From NCBI GenBank assembly GCA_963693305.1, contig OY855905.1, positions 3,784,701-3,848,700 on the forward strand: DNA of 64,000 nucleotides, written 5' to 3'. The notes below the pieces were generated by a model. The model had not been told where the DNA came from. It saw only the letters and a list, made by a program, of their open reading frames with translations, and did not search any database. Shown here in pieces: positions 1-13,384 of this stretch. Numbering within the stretch: the stretch's first letter is position 1; every line of letters begins with the position of its first letter. Source of the DNA: Meandrina meandrites (Eukaryota; Cnidaria; Anthozoa; Scleractinia; Meandrinidae). A program made the position numbers and the translations under genes.

Positions 1-1529
1 CGGACGTTCCTCAGAAATGGCGATGAGAGATAAGAAATGGCTGTTTTCGCACTGCAAAGTAATAATCTGTACTCTTATCGATCACCTGGCTTTAGAAAGA
101 ACCGATTAGGATAGAAATTAATTAAGTACATAACGGTTCGGTAATTAGTGCTTGTGCCTAATTTAATTAGGTGTTAATTTAATCTAATTTAATTAGGTGT
201 AGCATGTCTAAATGCTGTAGGCCTATGTTTGGGGAAGTTACCAGTGAAAATATATCAGCCCTACAGCCCATTGCTGATCAATATATGGTATTAAAATAAT
301 TACTTTTTTCTGTCAACTCAAACATAATCTACTTAAATAGCGGTGATTTTTTAATGGCCTTGACGTCATGCCTCCGAAAGTTTCGCCTTCGGTTATTGCG
401 GAGGAAAGTCAAAATAGTAAGAATCAAAGGGGTCTATGAGCCACTCGTGAATGCGTTAGCTATATTTGAATCGTTCCTTTGAACAGCATAGTATCGATGG
501 GAAATAAAAAATAATTTCATTATAGGGATAGCGAGACAACTTAGGAAACATTGATATTGGAGAGAGGTACCTTTGTAAAGCTGTGTTTTTATTCACAGCC
601 GAGTGAAAAGACATTTAGAAAGCGCCCGTGAGCATACCTAATTTGCATAATGTTAACACATCGATGGAAGGATGGAAGGCTAAACTTCCCCACTATACTC
701 GTTCATTGCGCAAGCGCATTCACGAGTAAAAAGGGCGTTCAAGGCTGTGAATTAAGTAGGATTAATGGAAATGACAAAATCAATTACAAGCAAATTACAT
801 TTTCGTTCCTGCATACTTGCCACTTCCCATATTAATTTTCCGAGTGCTGAACTAATATTGGTGTTTCGCGTTATCTGTATACATTATTGCTGGCTTCTTG
901 AATACTGGCATCAACGAATATTGAAAAGCATTATTAATCAAAGGCTCCTGTGAGCCTGCTCATGGTGCAATTGGGTTAATCCAGATTTAATGCATAAATT
1001 AATTGTTAACAGGAGTAGAGGGAAGGAGTGAATTTGAGGTCACCTGCCAAACCTCATGGAATGACTACGTCATCACCATGAGCTAAAAACTGGAGACAGT
1101 ATTTGATAGTGTATTATCGTTATATCCTGCTCCACAGAAATGGTTGACAAAAACGTTTTCCGGTCTTTTCACACAATAAAAGCAATTGCTTTCATAAGCA
1201 TTCTTGTAATTGTATCAAAGGCCGTTGACTCAGGCAGTGATTGCAGCCGCGATATAATCATTTTAAAGACTTCAGATTACTTCAGTTCCCGGCTCTAGAG
1301 GTTGGAGGAAGATGGTATATAAAGTACCCCCTTCTCGATCTCTAAAAGTATTTAACCTACATCGCTTAAACTTGCGCGCTGTGTACAACATCAAAAAATG
1401 TTTTTTTGTTTGTTGGAACTTATGTCGTCATCTCGCGCTAAATGACGTTATTAGTAAAAAAAAAACTTCGCTTTCCCGAATCTGCATTCAGTTCTACATT
1501 ACACAGCGAAAGACCATTCTTAACAAACG
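1..1529. other. Intergenic, no gene recognised
   Basis: AT-rich sequence with only short open frames, none of which resembles a protein I know. No tRNA, splice-compatible exon series or inverted repeat stood out on reading. It may be spacer or intron of a gene outside the window. Confidence 0.5.
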
Positions 1530-1532
1530 CTG

Positions 1533-1786
1533 AAGTACACGTTTCCGGTGATAATTTATTTTTTAAACAGAAATTGATTTGAATTCATTTTATAGAAAGA
1601 ATTTGATCGCGACACCCAAAATACGAGAAAAAATTGATAGGTTACCAAACGCGTTTACGAGAAAGCGACGGTTTATTTCTCTCGCGGGCTAAGTCGCCTG
1701 GAAAAAAGCCGCCATTTTGTTTATGTGCACGCGCTAATTACGCGTAAAATTCTGCGCAGTAAGGATGCGCAATACAATACAGGGGA
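1533..1786 (+). repeat. Dispersed repeat, copy 1 (second copy inverted at 34.3 kb)
   Basis: About 255 bp matches, in reverse complement, the stretch 34277-34535. Both share in order an ACACGTTTCCGGTGATAAT block, a run around TTTATAGAAAGAATTTGA, a CGTTTACGAGAAA block, an AAATGGCGGC-like block and the end GCGCAGTAAGGATGCGCAAT. The two copies are clearly diverged. No coding capacity is seen. This is an interspersed non-autonomous element of unknown class; its ends are set only by where the two copies stop matching. Confidence 0.8.
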
Positions 1787-4289
1787 ATGACCTTAAACAA
1801 TACCTGCGTTCAATCCTGGACATACTAAATGGCTACCTTTTTAAATGAAATGCTCTATAACAAGATGACAAATGCTGTGAACTGGTGAAGGCGCAGTTAT
1901 ATCCCAAATCGTCATGGTCAACCGATTGGTAAGCGAAGATTCGAGCCCATGTGTCTAAATGGAAATTCAAAAAAGCTTCAAAATTATTTCCTAGAATTTT
2001 GAGAAAGGTGAGGAGTTACATAATTATAAGGAAACACGGCAACACAATACACACGATAGCAATACCGACAGTAGTGCTGCTATCCTGTTCAAGCCTCATT
2101 TGCCACATGAGGCACAAGGAGGGCGAGTGAGTGTCTGTAATTCATTGTCATCTAGCCAAAACAGGCTAAGACAAATCTGTCAAAAACTAACTTCGTGCCC
2201 ACAAGCTGCACGATGCTACAGTTTTTTTTTTTTTTTTTTTTTTTTGTTACATTAAGCCTCCAAGCTGTTTGAACTTGCTTTCATCCAAACTGTGCAGTCG
2301 TGAAGCAGAGAAATGGAGATCGTGTGGCCGGACGTATGAAATTTTCTGGCTACAGGGGCTTCACGGAAATATTGCACACATGCAGTCAGTAAGACCAAAG
2401 TTGACCTCTGCAAGCAGCCACACAGCGCGCCCCTGAAAAACCCCATGCACGGTTGCCAATCAGGTATAGTTGCTCGGGTGGTAAAATTAGATTAGAGCAA
2501 AGAATCTTGCGCGGTCAGATAAAATCGGCTTAACAGCTAAGACCCGGAAACCTGTGTAGTTAACAAGGTCAAGGAATTGCAAAAGATATCTTAAATCAAG
2601 TTGACGTTACTGCAACTTGCCAAAACGTGAGATTTTTGCTCTGCAAAACGTTGAAATGAAAAGTATTAGACAATAAACTCGTTTGTCGAGTTTTATTCTG
2701 ACTAGGAACGTCGAGCAGTCCCGCATTCTCCCCACTCTACTGACCCTTTCAAAAGTGAAAGTCTACTCCTGGCGTACTATGTTCCAAAACGACTGCCTCT
2801 TATTCCACAAACATTTGTTAGTTATAAATGTTCTCAGTATTCATGTGCAAATTGTCGGTCTATTCACAGTGATATTACTTCCAATTCGGAAATGCCCATA
2901 CAGACCCCCCGTGAACATTCTCAGTTGGCACTTGGAAAGGCAGACACAAAATCAAAATAAACAAGACGAAAAATAAGCTTTATTTCCTGTCAATCCAGTG
3001 CTGCTTCTTGGATAAGAAAACGAAAATACTCGGAACTGTATGAAACTGTATAAGCTAAATCGAGTGCCAGACTGCCGGTTAAAGTCATTTCAATTTCTCT
3101 ACCGCAGTAGAATCACATCGGCACGATCTTTGCGGAATATACTTGTACGGAAGATGATGCTTAATTCCATCTGAGTTCTAACTGATAGCGAGTGTATATA
3201 TAGCCTTGTTGTAAAAATAAAACAAACTTTCTTCAGTATTTTTTCCAAACAGAGCGGTGACAAAACGGATTCCCACACAGAAAACAGAGTGGCCTTAGGT
3301 CTTACACATTCAACACTGGGATTGCTTAATGTTTGTGAATAACGGTCATATTATCAGCACAGTTTGCTCATGCCTCATTCTTCTATCTGTTTAGCATCCC
3401 TACTGCTTTTTTCACAGCTTGTTAACTGTTTTTGCGGGTTATGGTCTCTTTTGTGGTATCTAAATTTATTTACACCCTTCATAATCAAAAGAGGTTCTTG
3501 TACCCAACTCGGGAAATACAGATTTCAACATGAAAACGCTCAAACTCCACGGCTCAGAAACATTACGAAATTCACTGTGTACGCATTGAGACTTTTACAC
3601 AAAAACAGACTTACCTTGGCCATATTTTGAAGGCATTTCTGAGTCCTGCTTTAAGAGGAGTTAAATGAAATCAAGTTGACGATTGCTCTCACTCAATCTT
3701 ATGCAACAACAGATACTAATATTAAGTTTCGAGAGAGCGACTTGTCCTTTTTGTTGAACTAATTAGAAGCACGTCAGTAGTTCACAATGGTCAAAGTATT
3801 CCAACCATGAACAGAGCCACAGGATTATCAGATATCTCGAGAGAGGGCTTGTAATATATTGAAGGACGTGCTTTCTTTTATACCCAAAGCGAAACACGTT
3901 TGCATCCCGTTGTTAAGCAGATCTGGTAACAGTTTTGTTTTAATCTCACAAAACTAACAAAGTGATGTTCTTACAATTTACATAGATCACATTAAACAGG
4001 TGTAAAATGTGATTTGATGCTTGAAAGGAATTGTTAAGCTGGACAGTGTTTCGCGTACTGAAATGTTTTGAAACAACTGCGTGGGCGGTTGATTATAATT
4101 ACCTTAAATGCATATGTAGAATAAGAGATGTAGTAAGCACACTTATCCCTATTATTTCCGAAACGAGAGAATTCCGCGACTGAAACAATGGAGAAGCTTC
4201 TAAAGTTTTTAATTTACAACGACAAGTTCGGTGAGGTCAGAAATCAAATTTTCGCACGTGCGTAGAAGTGTTACAAGGGCCCTTTAATT
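1787..4289. other. Intergenic, no gene recognised
   Basis: No convincing gene. A homopolymer run of 24-25 T lies at about 2221-2245. The small open frames here show no domain and no paired splice signals that would extend them. Confidence 0.5.
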
Positions 4290-4425
4290 AAGGCACAGTC
4301 AAACCTCTTTATATGGACACCAAAGGTACACAGCTGACTGTCAGCACTATAGAGATAGAAGTTACGTATATGAACCCTAGTAATATAGAGGGTGTCCGTA
4401 TTATGAAGGTGTCCTACCGCATTGA
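4290..4425. repeat. Decayed mariner-like terminal-repeat fragment
   Basis: The left part reads CAGTCAAACCTCTTTATATGG and the right part contains GGGTGTCCGTATTATGAAGG, an imperfect inverted pair built on the phrase 'rowdy TATGGACACC / GGTGTCC'. The same wording occurs at 33848-33876 and 35440-35514. It looks like an old non-autonomous Tc1/mariner-type element; the class is an inference from the terminal wording only. Confidence 0.5.
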
Positions 4426-7400
4426 CACATTTGATCGCGCCCCAAAACCACAATTACTTAAACTGGTCTTTAATGTATGAATTTCCGGTTAGTTTCTGCT
4501 ATAAAGCGTGTGTTTTTGCATCAGTTGTACAATTCTACACGTACGTGCTACCTACGGGTTATACAAGTTGTTCACCTTCACACACCTGCTTAAACGAAGC
4601 TCCAAGGCGATATATACATATAATTACGCGAGGTCAAGCGAAAAATTTTCAAGAGATAGAAATCTTTTTTGCGCAAGCAATTCTTGCAAGTTTCTGTCAT
4701 AATAACGTACACTAATCAAAATTAAATATTCGAAGAACGTTTAACATGTTTAGTTCAGGTCAGGGTGCCTATTATAGGAGATAATTGGAAATTTCATGAA
4801 CGAGTAAATAAAACATCTGCTAGTTAGCAAACCTTCAATCTTGGACGGAATAAAAGATAAATGAACACCCGCCCCCCTCCTCCAGTGATGAATTCGCACT
4901 AAAGCGCAGACCATTTTTTCTGGTCGTCATTGAAATGGAAAGGGGGGTGGTGGTGTTGGTGGAGGTGGGTGGGGAGGGAGGGGTGAGGGGGTGGTGTTAT
5001 TTTTTTCATTTCATGTTGTCTATGATTGTTGGTCTGGTTGGTCTTTCCAGATACATTTAGCACCCACCCCCTTAACTTTCATCGGCACTATTGTTTTCAA
5101 TCGTAAATGCACGGCATTTTATGAAGTTAAAATTAAAAAAAGCACTCTTTCCTAGTCTAGAAGAAGAGGACTTTGGGGCGAGCTTAATATAATGGATTAT
5201 TAGATCTAACTAGACCAAAGTGTGTTTTAAACTAAGTTGCTGATGTAATAGCGTCTTGTTCCTGGTATTGTTCTTTAAAATCAATAAGGTCGACGCGACT
5301 GAAAGTCTTCTCATCTTTGATGCCTTAGCTTTCACATGGTTTTGAGTTCACTGTTGAAGCCTAGCTTCGCCTTCGATCGTAGTGCATTAATTATTTCGGT
5401 GAAAAAGGATGTGTCGTGGACCAAGTTTGTCTTCGCACTTTTAAAATCACAGCTTTCTTAAGAACTCGAGCTTGCGTTAGACCGTATTTTTTTTCTTTCA
5501 GAAATATAAATGAGCCAGCTCTTAATGGTCAGCGGGAGTTCTATTGCTAATATACACGTCTTGTTAAGCCGCATGTAAATTCTTACCTTAAAAAGGGAGT
5601 AATATATTGGTAATGAAGGATTTGTTAAAACTAGTAATAGTATTGCAAGTGATGTAAATGTGTGTAGCGTAATTGTCCATTGTAAGTAGTGCAATTAAGT
5701 ATTGTTAAAACAGAATAATTGGTATTGTAAGTAATGTATAGTTTGTATTCTAAGTATTGTTTGCAATCAAGAAAAAATCTTAGCCTGCGCCGCAGATGAA
5801 ACTAAACCCCTGGGGTTAGATTACGTCTGCGACGCGGTAAATTCTGAGTCTTTATTTTGATTGACAAGAAACAGATAGTGAGGTCACAAATCCAGGCACT
5901 GCTAATGTTTAGTTCCAGTCGGTGCGCATTTCTACTGAACGATACATATTGCATTGTTTTTGACCACAAGTGGATAATGTGTCCGGCTATAAAACATGTA
6001 CAGTTAACCACGACAATGACGATTTGCAATTTATCCATCTATACATTCACGGACTGACCATAACCGGAAATAAGTCTTCGATGATTATGAGATAGCAAAT
6101 GACCCTTTAAACTCATCTGGCCGTAATCTGAGTTTACGCCGGGGACAAGGAAATAACTGAACGAAAAATGTCAATCCGGATTAAGCATACTACATCAGAA
6201 CAACTCAATCTGTTTTCTAAAACAAGATTGGTTTGCCAGAGACATGCAGTATGCGTTTTCAAATACTAAAATGAATTTGCAAATTTCAGTTTTATAAGAA
6301 CGAAAGGGCAGACTGCTTTCTGTTAAGAAATGAATTCAGCTCAGTTATAGTATTTTTCATACTCAATAGAGCTTCATGTTAGCTCACTATTTTCAGCAAA
6401 CAGACGTTTCACAGTTAAAGCGTCTTTGCTTATAATTAAGATAAACTTAAGGTAAAGGGTAAAGGTAATTTATTTGATGTCAATTCACAGGGAGTGGTCT
6501 CCCCGAAAGCGTTTGACAATTAAAAAACAAAGAATAAGTAAAATGTAAGTAAGTAAAATATATAAGGATCTAAAAACTATAAATGTCTGAACATGAAAGG
6601 CGAGTACTGCACTGGCAGCCTGATTTAAATGTCTGCTAATTGATGAGACAAAAAAAAAAAAAACGGGTGGCAGCCTGTTCCAAATACGATATATGAATAC
6701 GAGATATGAAATGATATATGAATACGAACCGTGAAAGAATCTCTTAATTAAAATTAAATTAAACATAAATAAAAGCAACTAATAAGACAACTAAATAAAC
6801 AAATCGCAACACTGACAAAGTTTTATCTTACGTGAAGGGCTGTGTTTACTTGAGGAGGGATTTCTGGATGCTGTCTTCTTCATGTCTTCAACAAAAACAG
6901 AAATACAATACTGATTATGTCGATAAGAGAACCTAATGGCATAATTTCGAATCAAGAAATCATGCAAGGCACACAGAGTAACATAAACGATCAAGTTATG
7001 TTTGTATTCGTTGGTTACTGGTGCGTTCAAGCGTACAATGATTTCAAATTTCTTTATCTCGCACGATGTTTTCAAACTAATCGGCAATAAATTTCGGCAG
7101 TCAATATTTACATGTGTTAAAAGCTTGCTTTTCTTGCTGAATTCCTCTTGTTTCAGCCTTAACTTGGCACCTGCGCGCATGCAACTCAACTTGCTAGTAA
7201 ACACGTGACTTTTGTCGACTAGGTTTACTGTGTGTACGAAAGGCTCATAAAGTTGGCAAAATAATACTGGATTTAAATTTCGTACCATAGCTTCATAGAG
7301 ACATAATAACTTAGTGCTCAGGGCTTAGCACTATCAATTACTTTACTCAGGAAACGCTATGAGCTCCAAAAGCATAAAACAATTATTATAATTCCACTGC

Positions 7401-9384
7401 TCAGAAAAGTTGAAAGTGCATATTACAAGGAAAACGGGAATTTTGACTTGCTTGTCTTTGATACATCTACACCAAACCTAAAGAGCTAATTCTATAACAA
7501 AAGCAATGCGTATCGAGTAATAGGTTTTGGGACGGCGAAAGGCTAAACAAACATCTAGCAAGACACCTAAAGATAACTTTGCATTACTCTTTATATCTTA
7601 TCTTAATAGGGTACTCTTCTGACATCTCGAGGAATGCCAGCAGAACTCTTTTTTAACCGATTGCACTTTACATTTCGGACTCAAAGACAATGGAATGCAA
7701 ACTTTCTACAAGAAATCCCTGTTAAACTCACTTTCAATACCTCTGGAACTGAGGTTTAACGTACGCGTGGAGTCAACAAGAGATAAATTATTGAGTGTTG
7801 ATCACGACACACTCGAAATATAAGAAGCACTTGAGATCTAGAGAGGCAGGCAGTAAGTTTTCTGCAAAACTGTATCTTACCTTAGCCTGGCTCAGGGATC
7901 GGGACTGCTGGACAGTGCACAAACACACCAAAGTTCGATGTTCGCACTCGGTCGTTTCCATCAGACTGACGGCGATGAGTATTCACTGCTGCAGTAAGCA
8001 AACAGCGCATTAGAACGGTATTCAAAAAGACACAAGGATGAATTGCCATTTTTAGAAGATAACGTGATAACCCCTGACCGTTAATGCTGGCAAGATAACA
8101 TGAAAAAATGCCACTCATTTCATCTTCTTTTGTTTACTCTACTAATACAATAAAAGACGACCACGCGTTTCAAAATGAGCCCCCGTTGAGTTATTTACTT
8201 CGAACATCACGTTGGTATACATAACGGATGTTTACTCCACTTTTGTTCGGAGGAACACAGCGTTTACTTCACCAAAGAATGCTCAAAACAGAGGTCTTGC
8301 TTTGTATTGAATTGCCCATACTATAAAAGTCAATGTACAGGGCAGCTCATTTGCAAGTCGGCACGGAGCTGTGCTGGCCACGTGGAGCATATACAAGACG
8401 TCGTATTGAGAAGTAAATACGGAAAATAGTATGACTACAGCTGAGAACCTATTTACGAGGAGAAGAGGTTTTGATACTTCTTTTAGTCAAAAAGGAAATA
8501 AAACGAAATTGCGTTATACCGACAGCGACAAGCCATAAAGTAAACTAATGTCGGGTTAAGTGATTTGGTGAACACATTTAATTGAGTAGTGCAATAAATA
8601 ATATAATATTCAAATAATAGCATAAACTATTGTTGTTATACTGTATGTAAAATATATATAATCTGATCTTGAAACTCTCCCAAAGTAGAATTGTTGAAAA
8701 TGTATCCAAAAAAAATGTTTAGATAGTTTTATGCTGACTTTACCATGGAACTTTGTAAAGGTGAAATTAAAATGCTATTCATTCCTTAGTCCAATTAACT
8801 TGAGAACTCTTTGCACTTGATAGAGCTAATCGATAGATCTTTCTGATGTGTAGGTAATTGTTTTGATAATTTTTAAATTAAAAATCGCTTTAGATAAAGC
8901 AAGTGCAAGATGGTCAGAAAGATTTTGATTCGAGGTCATGGTCTAAAAAGCGGCATTTGTATGCCTTATCACAAGGGTAGACTTCTGCTTGCAATGTAGT
9001 GAAAACCCCGTGGATTTGTATGTTGGTGTTGATGAAGGTTGCAGATAGTTGTTGTTCTTTATTCATAACGACTGATGAGAAAAACACTTTATGCGCGCTT
9101 TCTTAAATTGTAGTTTATCGCTTCCATGGCCCATCGCGTCCAAAAGTCGCTCCGTACGCCTGGGGCGATCAGATTCCGATATACATTGAAAGCAACATTT
9201 TGAAAGTATCAGACTAACACTCTATGACAGTGCCTATGAGATTTGTTACAAACTTCCTATGGCTTTGACAAGCACTGCTTTGAAGGCTAAGGAGCATAAC
9301 ATTGCAGTGCACAGTGCCAATAAGATCGAAACACTTGTTTATCGCTATCTATGAACAAGCATGTTTTCCGTGTTTCTATCGAGT
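4426..9384. other. Intergenic, no gene recognised; G-rich tract and a small palindrome
   Basis: No protein family is recognisable. A strongly G-rich, T-interrupted tract lies at 4938-4998. An imperfect palindrome at about 5786-5837 (GCGCCGCAGA on the left, TCTGCGACGC on the right, centred on CCCCTGGGG) looks like a small MITE remnant. Around 5690-5760 the phrase TATTGTAAGTAATG recurs in degenerate form. The longest frame (6791-7288, minus, 165 codons) has no recognisable domain. Confidence 0.5.
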
Positions 9385-9690
9385 TTTATACAACAACCGA
9401 GATACTGTAAGCGTTGTGATTGGTTGATGCCTGTCATGATTGGAGTGCAGACACAAATGACGTCACTGCGTGATGTGACTCGTGGTATTGTATAAAACAA
9501 ATAGATTCCATTTTGCCTAGTGCGTCTGTTCAGTTATAGATCACAGAAGACGTCAAAATGTGGTAAGGACATCAGTGACCTACTCGCCTAGCTGCTCTTG
9601 GGCCACTTTTTTGTTCTTACCACATTTTGACGTCATCTGTGATCTATAACTGAACAGGCGCACTGCAAAATTGAATCTATTTGTTAAATA
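9385..9690. repeat. MITE family M1, copy 1 (truncated)
   Basis: The right half is an inverted repeat: CAAATAGATTCCATTTTGC at about 9498 pairs with GCAAAATTGAATCTATTTG at about 9667, and GTTCAGTTATAGATCACAGA pairs with TCTGTGATCTATAACTGAAC. The left part, from about 9385, contains ATTGGTTGATGCCTGTCAT and a GACGTCACTGC block. Both parts recur, in reversed order and orientation, in intron 1 of gene A at 13722-14425, so they belong to one transposon family. No coding sequence. The outer end resembles TATTGTATAAAACAAATAG. Confidence 0.8.
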
Positions 9691-10610
9691 GAAACACGAG
9701 TGGAAGTTGGGGAGAACGAGAAATGCTCTGGGAACACGAGCCGATAGGCGAGTGTTTTCGCAACTTTTTCGAGTTCTCCCAAATTTCGACTAATCATCGT
9801 AGTGCACGTCTCAGAAAACGAAAACGAGGTGTCAAAAGGTAACGTTCGCGGGTAGTGATTGGTGGATTTTGATCCGCGTTGTAGATTTCTCTTTTTCCAA
9901 TTCGTTGGTCACCGCCGTAAAGTAAATTGACGGCAGCACGTGTCAGAACGTAGTTAAACAAGATCAGAAAAAAAAAATAAAAAAATTGTTTGTAGATTCG
10001 AAAAAAGATGTATGTTCGAAAGAGGTATGTTCGAAAAAAGATGTTTGCAGACTCTGAGGTGGAATGATCTCTGCACTTGGGAAAATTTCAACCTATAATG
10101 TAATGTTTCTGGCTTGGTGTCTGGTTATTTTAGTGTTCTGACTAGTGAATGTATGTCTTTTTTTTTTCACCGTGGTTGGGTTTTTGAACAGTTATGTAAG
10201 GTCGTATTTTAGCCAATCCTAAAAGCGGAGCTTCACATAAACATTTTTGCTGGTTCTTAATAATTTGTAAAAATACCCTCACTGAAATGATTATCATTGA
10301 AGTTATTAAATACGCCTGGCATACGCAACTACTCCAAAAAAAAATTCAAAATAAATAAATAAATCGTTAAGCCTTATCGCAGAAATTCTGCTGATAAAAT
10401 TCTGTCATAACCGGATTTCAAGAGAGAACAGCGTTTGGCCGGACTAAAAGTATGTGGATTGATTGTAACAGTATAGATTGAGGCAGACCAGTCATGGGTG
10501 CCGTCTTAACGTACGTAACGTAACGTGTGCTTTTTTCAGTTTTTATTCTTGACTCAGGATAGATTTAAGCTAGCATATATAGAAAGGACCGCGCGGCACC
10601 AGTATAAAGT
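9691..10610. other. Intergenic, no gene recognised
   Basis: No gene seen. Contains A-rich runs near 9970 and the tandem phrase TATGTTCGAAAAAAGATG around 10000-10040. Confidence 0.5.
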
Positions 10611-10828
10611 GTAATTAGTTGATATTTATGAGTATTATGGTGTGCCGGTAGTAGGCAATACTGCCGATACGCCAAAGCCCCCTGGGTATACACCCTTTAA
10701 AAGGAGTTTTTCCAGTGGGAACCCTCCCGAAACTCCTTTTAAAGGGTGTATACCCAGGGGGCTTTGGCGTATCGGCAGTATTGCCTACTACCGGCACACC
10801 ATAATACTCATAAATATCAATTAATTAG
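10611..10828. mobile_element. Perfect foldback MITE with 91-bp arms
   Basis: Two arms, 10619-10709 and 10730-10820, are exact reverse complements over 91 bp around a 20-bp loop. The arms start TTGATATTTATGAGTATTAT and end in its complement. The flanks are 10611-10618 GTAATTAG and 10821-10828 TTAATTAG, an 8-bp near-perfect direct repeat that fits a hAT-type target duplication. The longer phrase AGATTTAAGCTA also occurs on both sides (10561 and 10827). The two arms are open in all the mirrored frames, which explains the small apparent ORFs; it is not a gene. The lack of any mismatch between arms suggests a young insertion or arm-to-arm conversion. Confidence 0.9.
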
Positions 10829-12929
10829 ATTTAAGCTAAGCTGGGAAATATGCGAAGAGAGAAAATTTTGATGATCCTTTAATAATTTGAAAACGTAGAA
10901 AACACAGCAGTAACCAGTTTGTGAGAGTCACCTAACCATGGTAGCTATCTGTCTGTCAGTATTATCATTTAGCGCCTTTATCAAGTCATAATGCCTCTAG
11001 CCCCGAATTACAATAGAGGTAGTGTTTACAGCAGGCGAATGAAAATAGAGGTTCCAGAGAGGTAGTGTCTTACTGTTATCGCGAGAAACTGACCACTCGT
11101 GCAATATATTCACATCTCATGTAAACGCGAATCTCTGAGATCCACGCATTTTTTTTTCAAGCACATTTGAAATTATTTCATAATTCGTGGTTTACCCTGT
11201 CCTGTGGCTAGACCCTATACAAATAATAGAGCGACCTATACATAGGAAAACTCGGCTCACTAGCCCTGAAGAAAAAAAGTAGAGGAACAATGATGTCGCG
11301 GAAATTATATGAAACTAAAATCTTCACTTGTTCCTTAGAAAGCCGGCAAAACTGCCGCCGCGCTAAGACAAGGGGAGTTTTCAACAAAATGTGAGCAACG
11401 TTGTTGTCGGTAAGATGCCGTTACAGTAGATAGATAAACAGAGAGCGTGTGTGTGACGCATTTACACCAAACACAAAGACAAATACAGGATCGTTGCCAA
11501 TTAGAAACAAGATTAAGAGGAAACTTGTATAAAAAAGGTAAGCGAATTCTCTTTTGCGGGCTAAATTAGTCTGCCGGCGCGCGCCGATCCCTGTCTTAGA
11601 AGACCAAGTCTTTTTATTCCTTTTCTTCGTAAACATTTGTCGTCTTTCCGAATCGAAATGGAATAACTTGTTCTTCCATAAGTCATTTGACATACCTTGA
11701 CCCTGCATAAATCTTGCGAATGAAAGCTACTGACTTAAGAACTCTAGCCTGGTGGAGAGTCGATAGTTTTTGAGCTTTCAATGCCGTATGAATTATACTT
11801 TTGTGTATGGTGTGGAGAGCAGCTATGATTCCTCGCGTTTATCGGGGCGCTGTACAGCGATGACGGAGGCTGCTCCTCTTGCCATAGCATGAACAATGAA
11901 GTGGTAACGCTTTAGGCCTGGGCGACTTAATGCAATCCTATATTTTCAATGAGGCGGGGAAAAACAAAAAATAGGAAGCATTTACTTGAATTACTTCATT
12001 GGCTAATGCAGTCTTCGTATAAGGAAACGTCCAGATTTGATTCAGGTACATTACGGAAAATTTCAAATTAGGTTGCTGTTTACTTGTTATAGCTGCAAAT
12101 CATGCATTGTTTGCACAGTAAGGATGGGGCTGTCGACCTTGTAGTTCACTGACGAGATCTCGAGGTCTAAAAATTGTGCCTCTTATTCATGGTTAGTTGT
12201 GTTTAGCTTTTAAAGGGTGAATGTTCCGGTTTTTTCTAAGTTTCTGCATAATTGTATAATGAAAAGTTTTTCATATCACGGGCTGTTGTTAAGGCCTCGG
12301 TATGACAATGAGTCTATAACGCTTTGCAAAGCTGAATCACGTAAAAAATATTTGGCCTATTCATGCGTCACGAATGATAACCAAAACATTTTCAAGTTCA
12401 TGCAATAATCAAGGCGATCCCTGTTAAGACTGCCTCCCCTCATTTTTCGCTCGTCGTTGCTCCCCACTAACCGGGCCTGGAACAGGCTACGCTCGGAAGG
12501 CGTAAAACCGCAGAAATTTGATTTAAGCGTTGCATATCACGTCTCAATAGCACACAGAAACAGAAACTCAACCACAGAGATGAAAACAAAGACGCACTAA
12601 AAAGGATTGGTAATTAAGTCATACAAAACAAGATGATTCACTGGGGAGGGAGCGGGGGTTACTTGACAGAATCCCGGGTAAGGAGGTGCGGTCCGGCTGC
12701 TCAAGCTCTGACCCTGTTTATCACACGCATCTCTGATTTTCCTATCGTGTTTAACGCAGAATGCCGATTTTTGATACCCCGTCTAAGACATTTGTTGCAG
12801 CATAATCAAACCTGAATTAAGCTTGGTATCTGTACCAAAGTCAACGGAAGTCAACACTAACGAAGAACTTGTAAACATGCAGCGTGCGCCTAAGTTCGTA
12901 TCAACTAACACATATGCTTATCCAGTTAA
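10829..12929. other. Intergenic, no gene recognised
   Basis: No recognisable coding exon, RNA gene or inverted repeat. A 95-codon minus frame at 11421-11708 has no known domain. Confidence 0.5.
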
Positions 12930-13098
12930 AGACATTGGTCCGTAAAGATACCCCGTTTAAGGCAAAAAAGGTGAAATAGATACCTCGTTCAAGACAAAAA
13001 TTTCGTAAAAACCATACCCTGTCGGGCCGCACGTCCCCTTTAAGCCCTTTTAAGGGAGTAAACCCCCCCCCCCCCCCCCCCCCATTCACCGGGGGGTT
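12930..13098. repeat. MITE family M2, partial copy ending in poly-C
   Basis: Contains AAAAACCATACCCT, a GGGCCGCAC block, GGGAGTAAA and then a run of about 20 C followed by CCGGGGGG. The same order of blocks forms the right end of the element at 55761-56220 in gene D. Only one end is present here, so this copy is truncated. It lies about 290 bp upstream of the gene A start codon. Confidence 0.7.
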
Positions 13099-13384
13099 AA
13101 TTCATGATTCACGTATTAAGGGTCGATTCGCACTAGCGGACAAGTTTGGAATGTCCTGACCTTTTTTCAGGAAAAAAATTGTCGCGACAATTTGTCAGAA
13201 ACATCGTGGAGAGAATGAAAGGCAAAAGGCCATTTTTACCTCAGTTTAAATAAAAGACGCCGGTGGTGCGACAAACATGTTTGTCACCGCAGTGTGTCTT
13301 TTACGGGTATTTACAGTTTGTCATTCCATTCTTTGTATTTACCGCACATAGGCAGTTGAGATTCTGCTTGACGCGTCATTTAAG

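Noticed and set aside
6791..7288. 165-codon minus-strand frame
   Set aside because: No domain recognised, no splice or promoter support and low-complexity-free but unlike any family I know; could be chance in AT-rich DNA.
10615..10824. Two nearly identical 60-codon frames on opposite strands
   Set aside because: A consequence of the perfect 91-bp inverted repeat.
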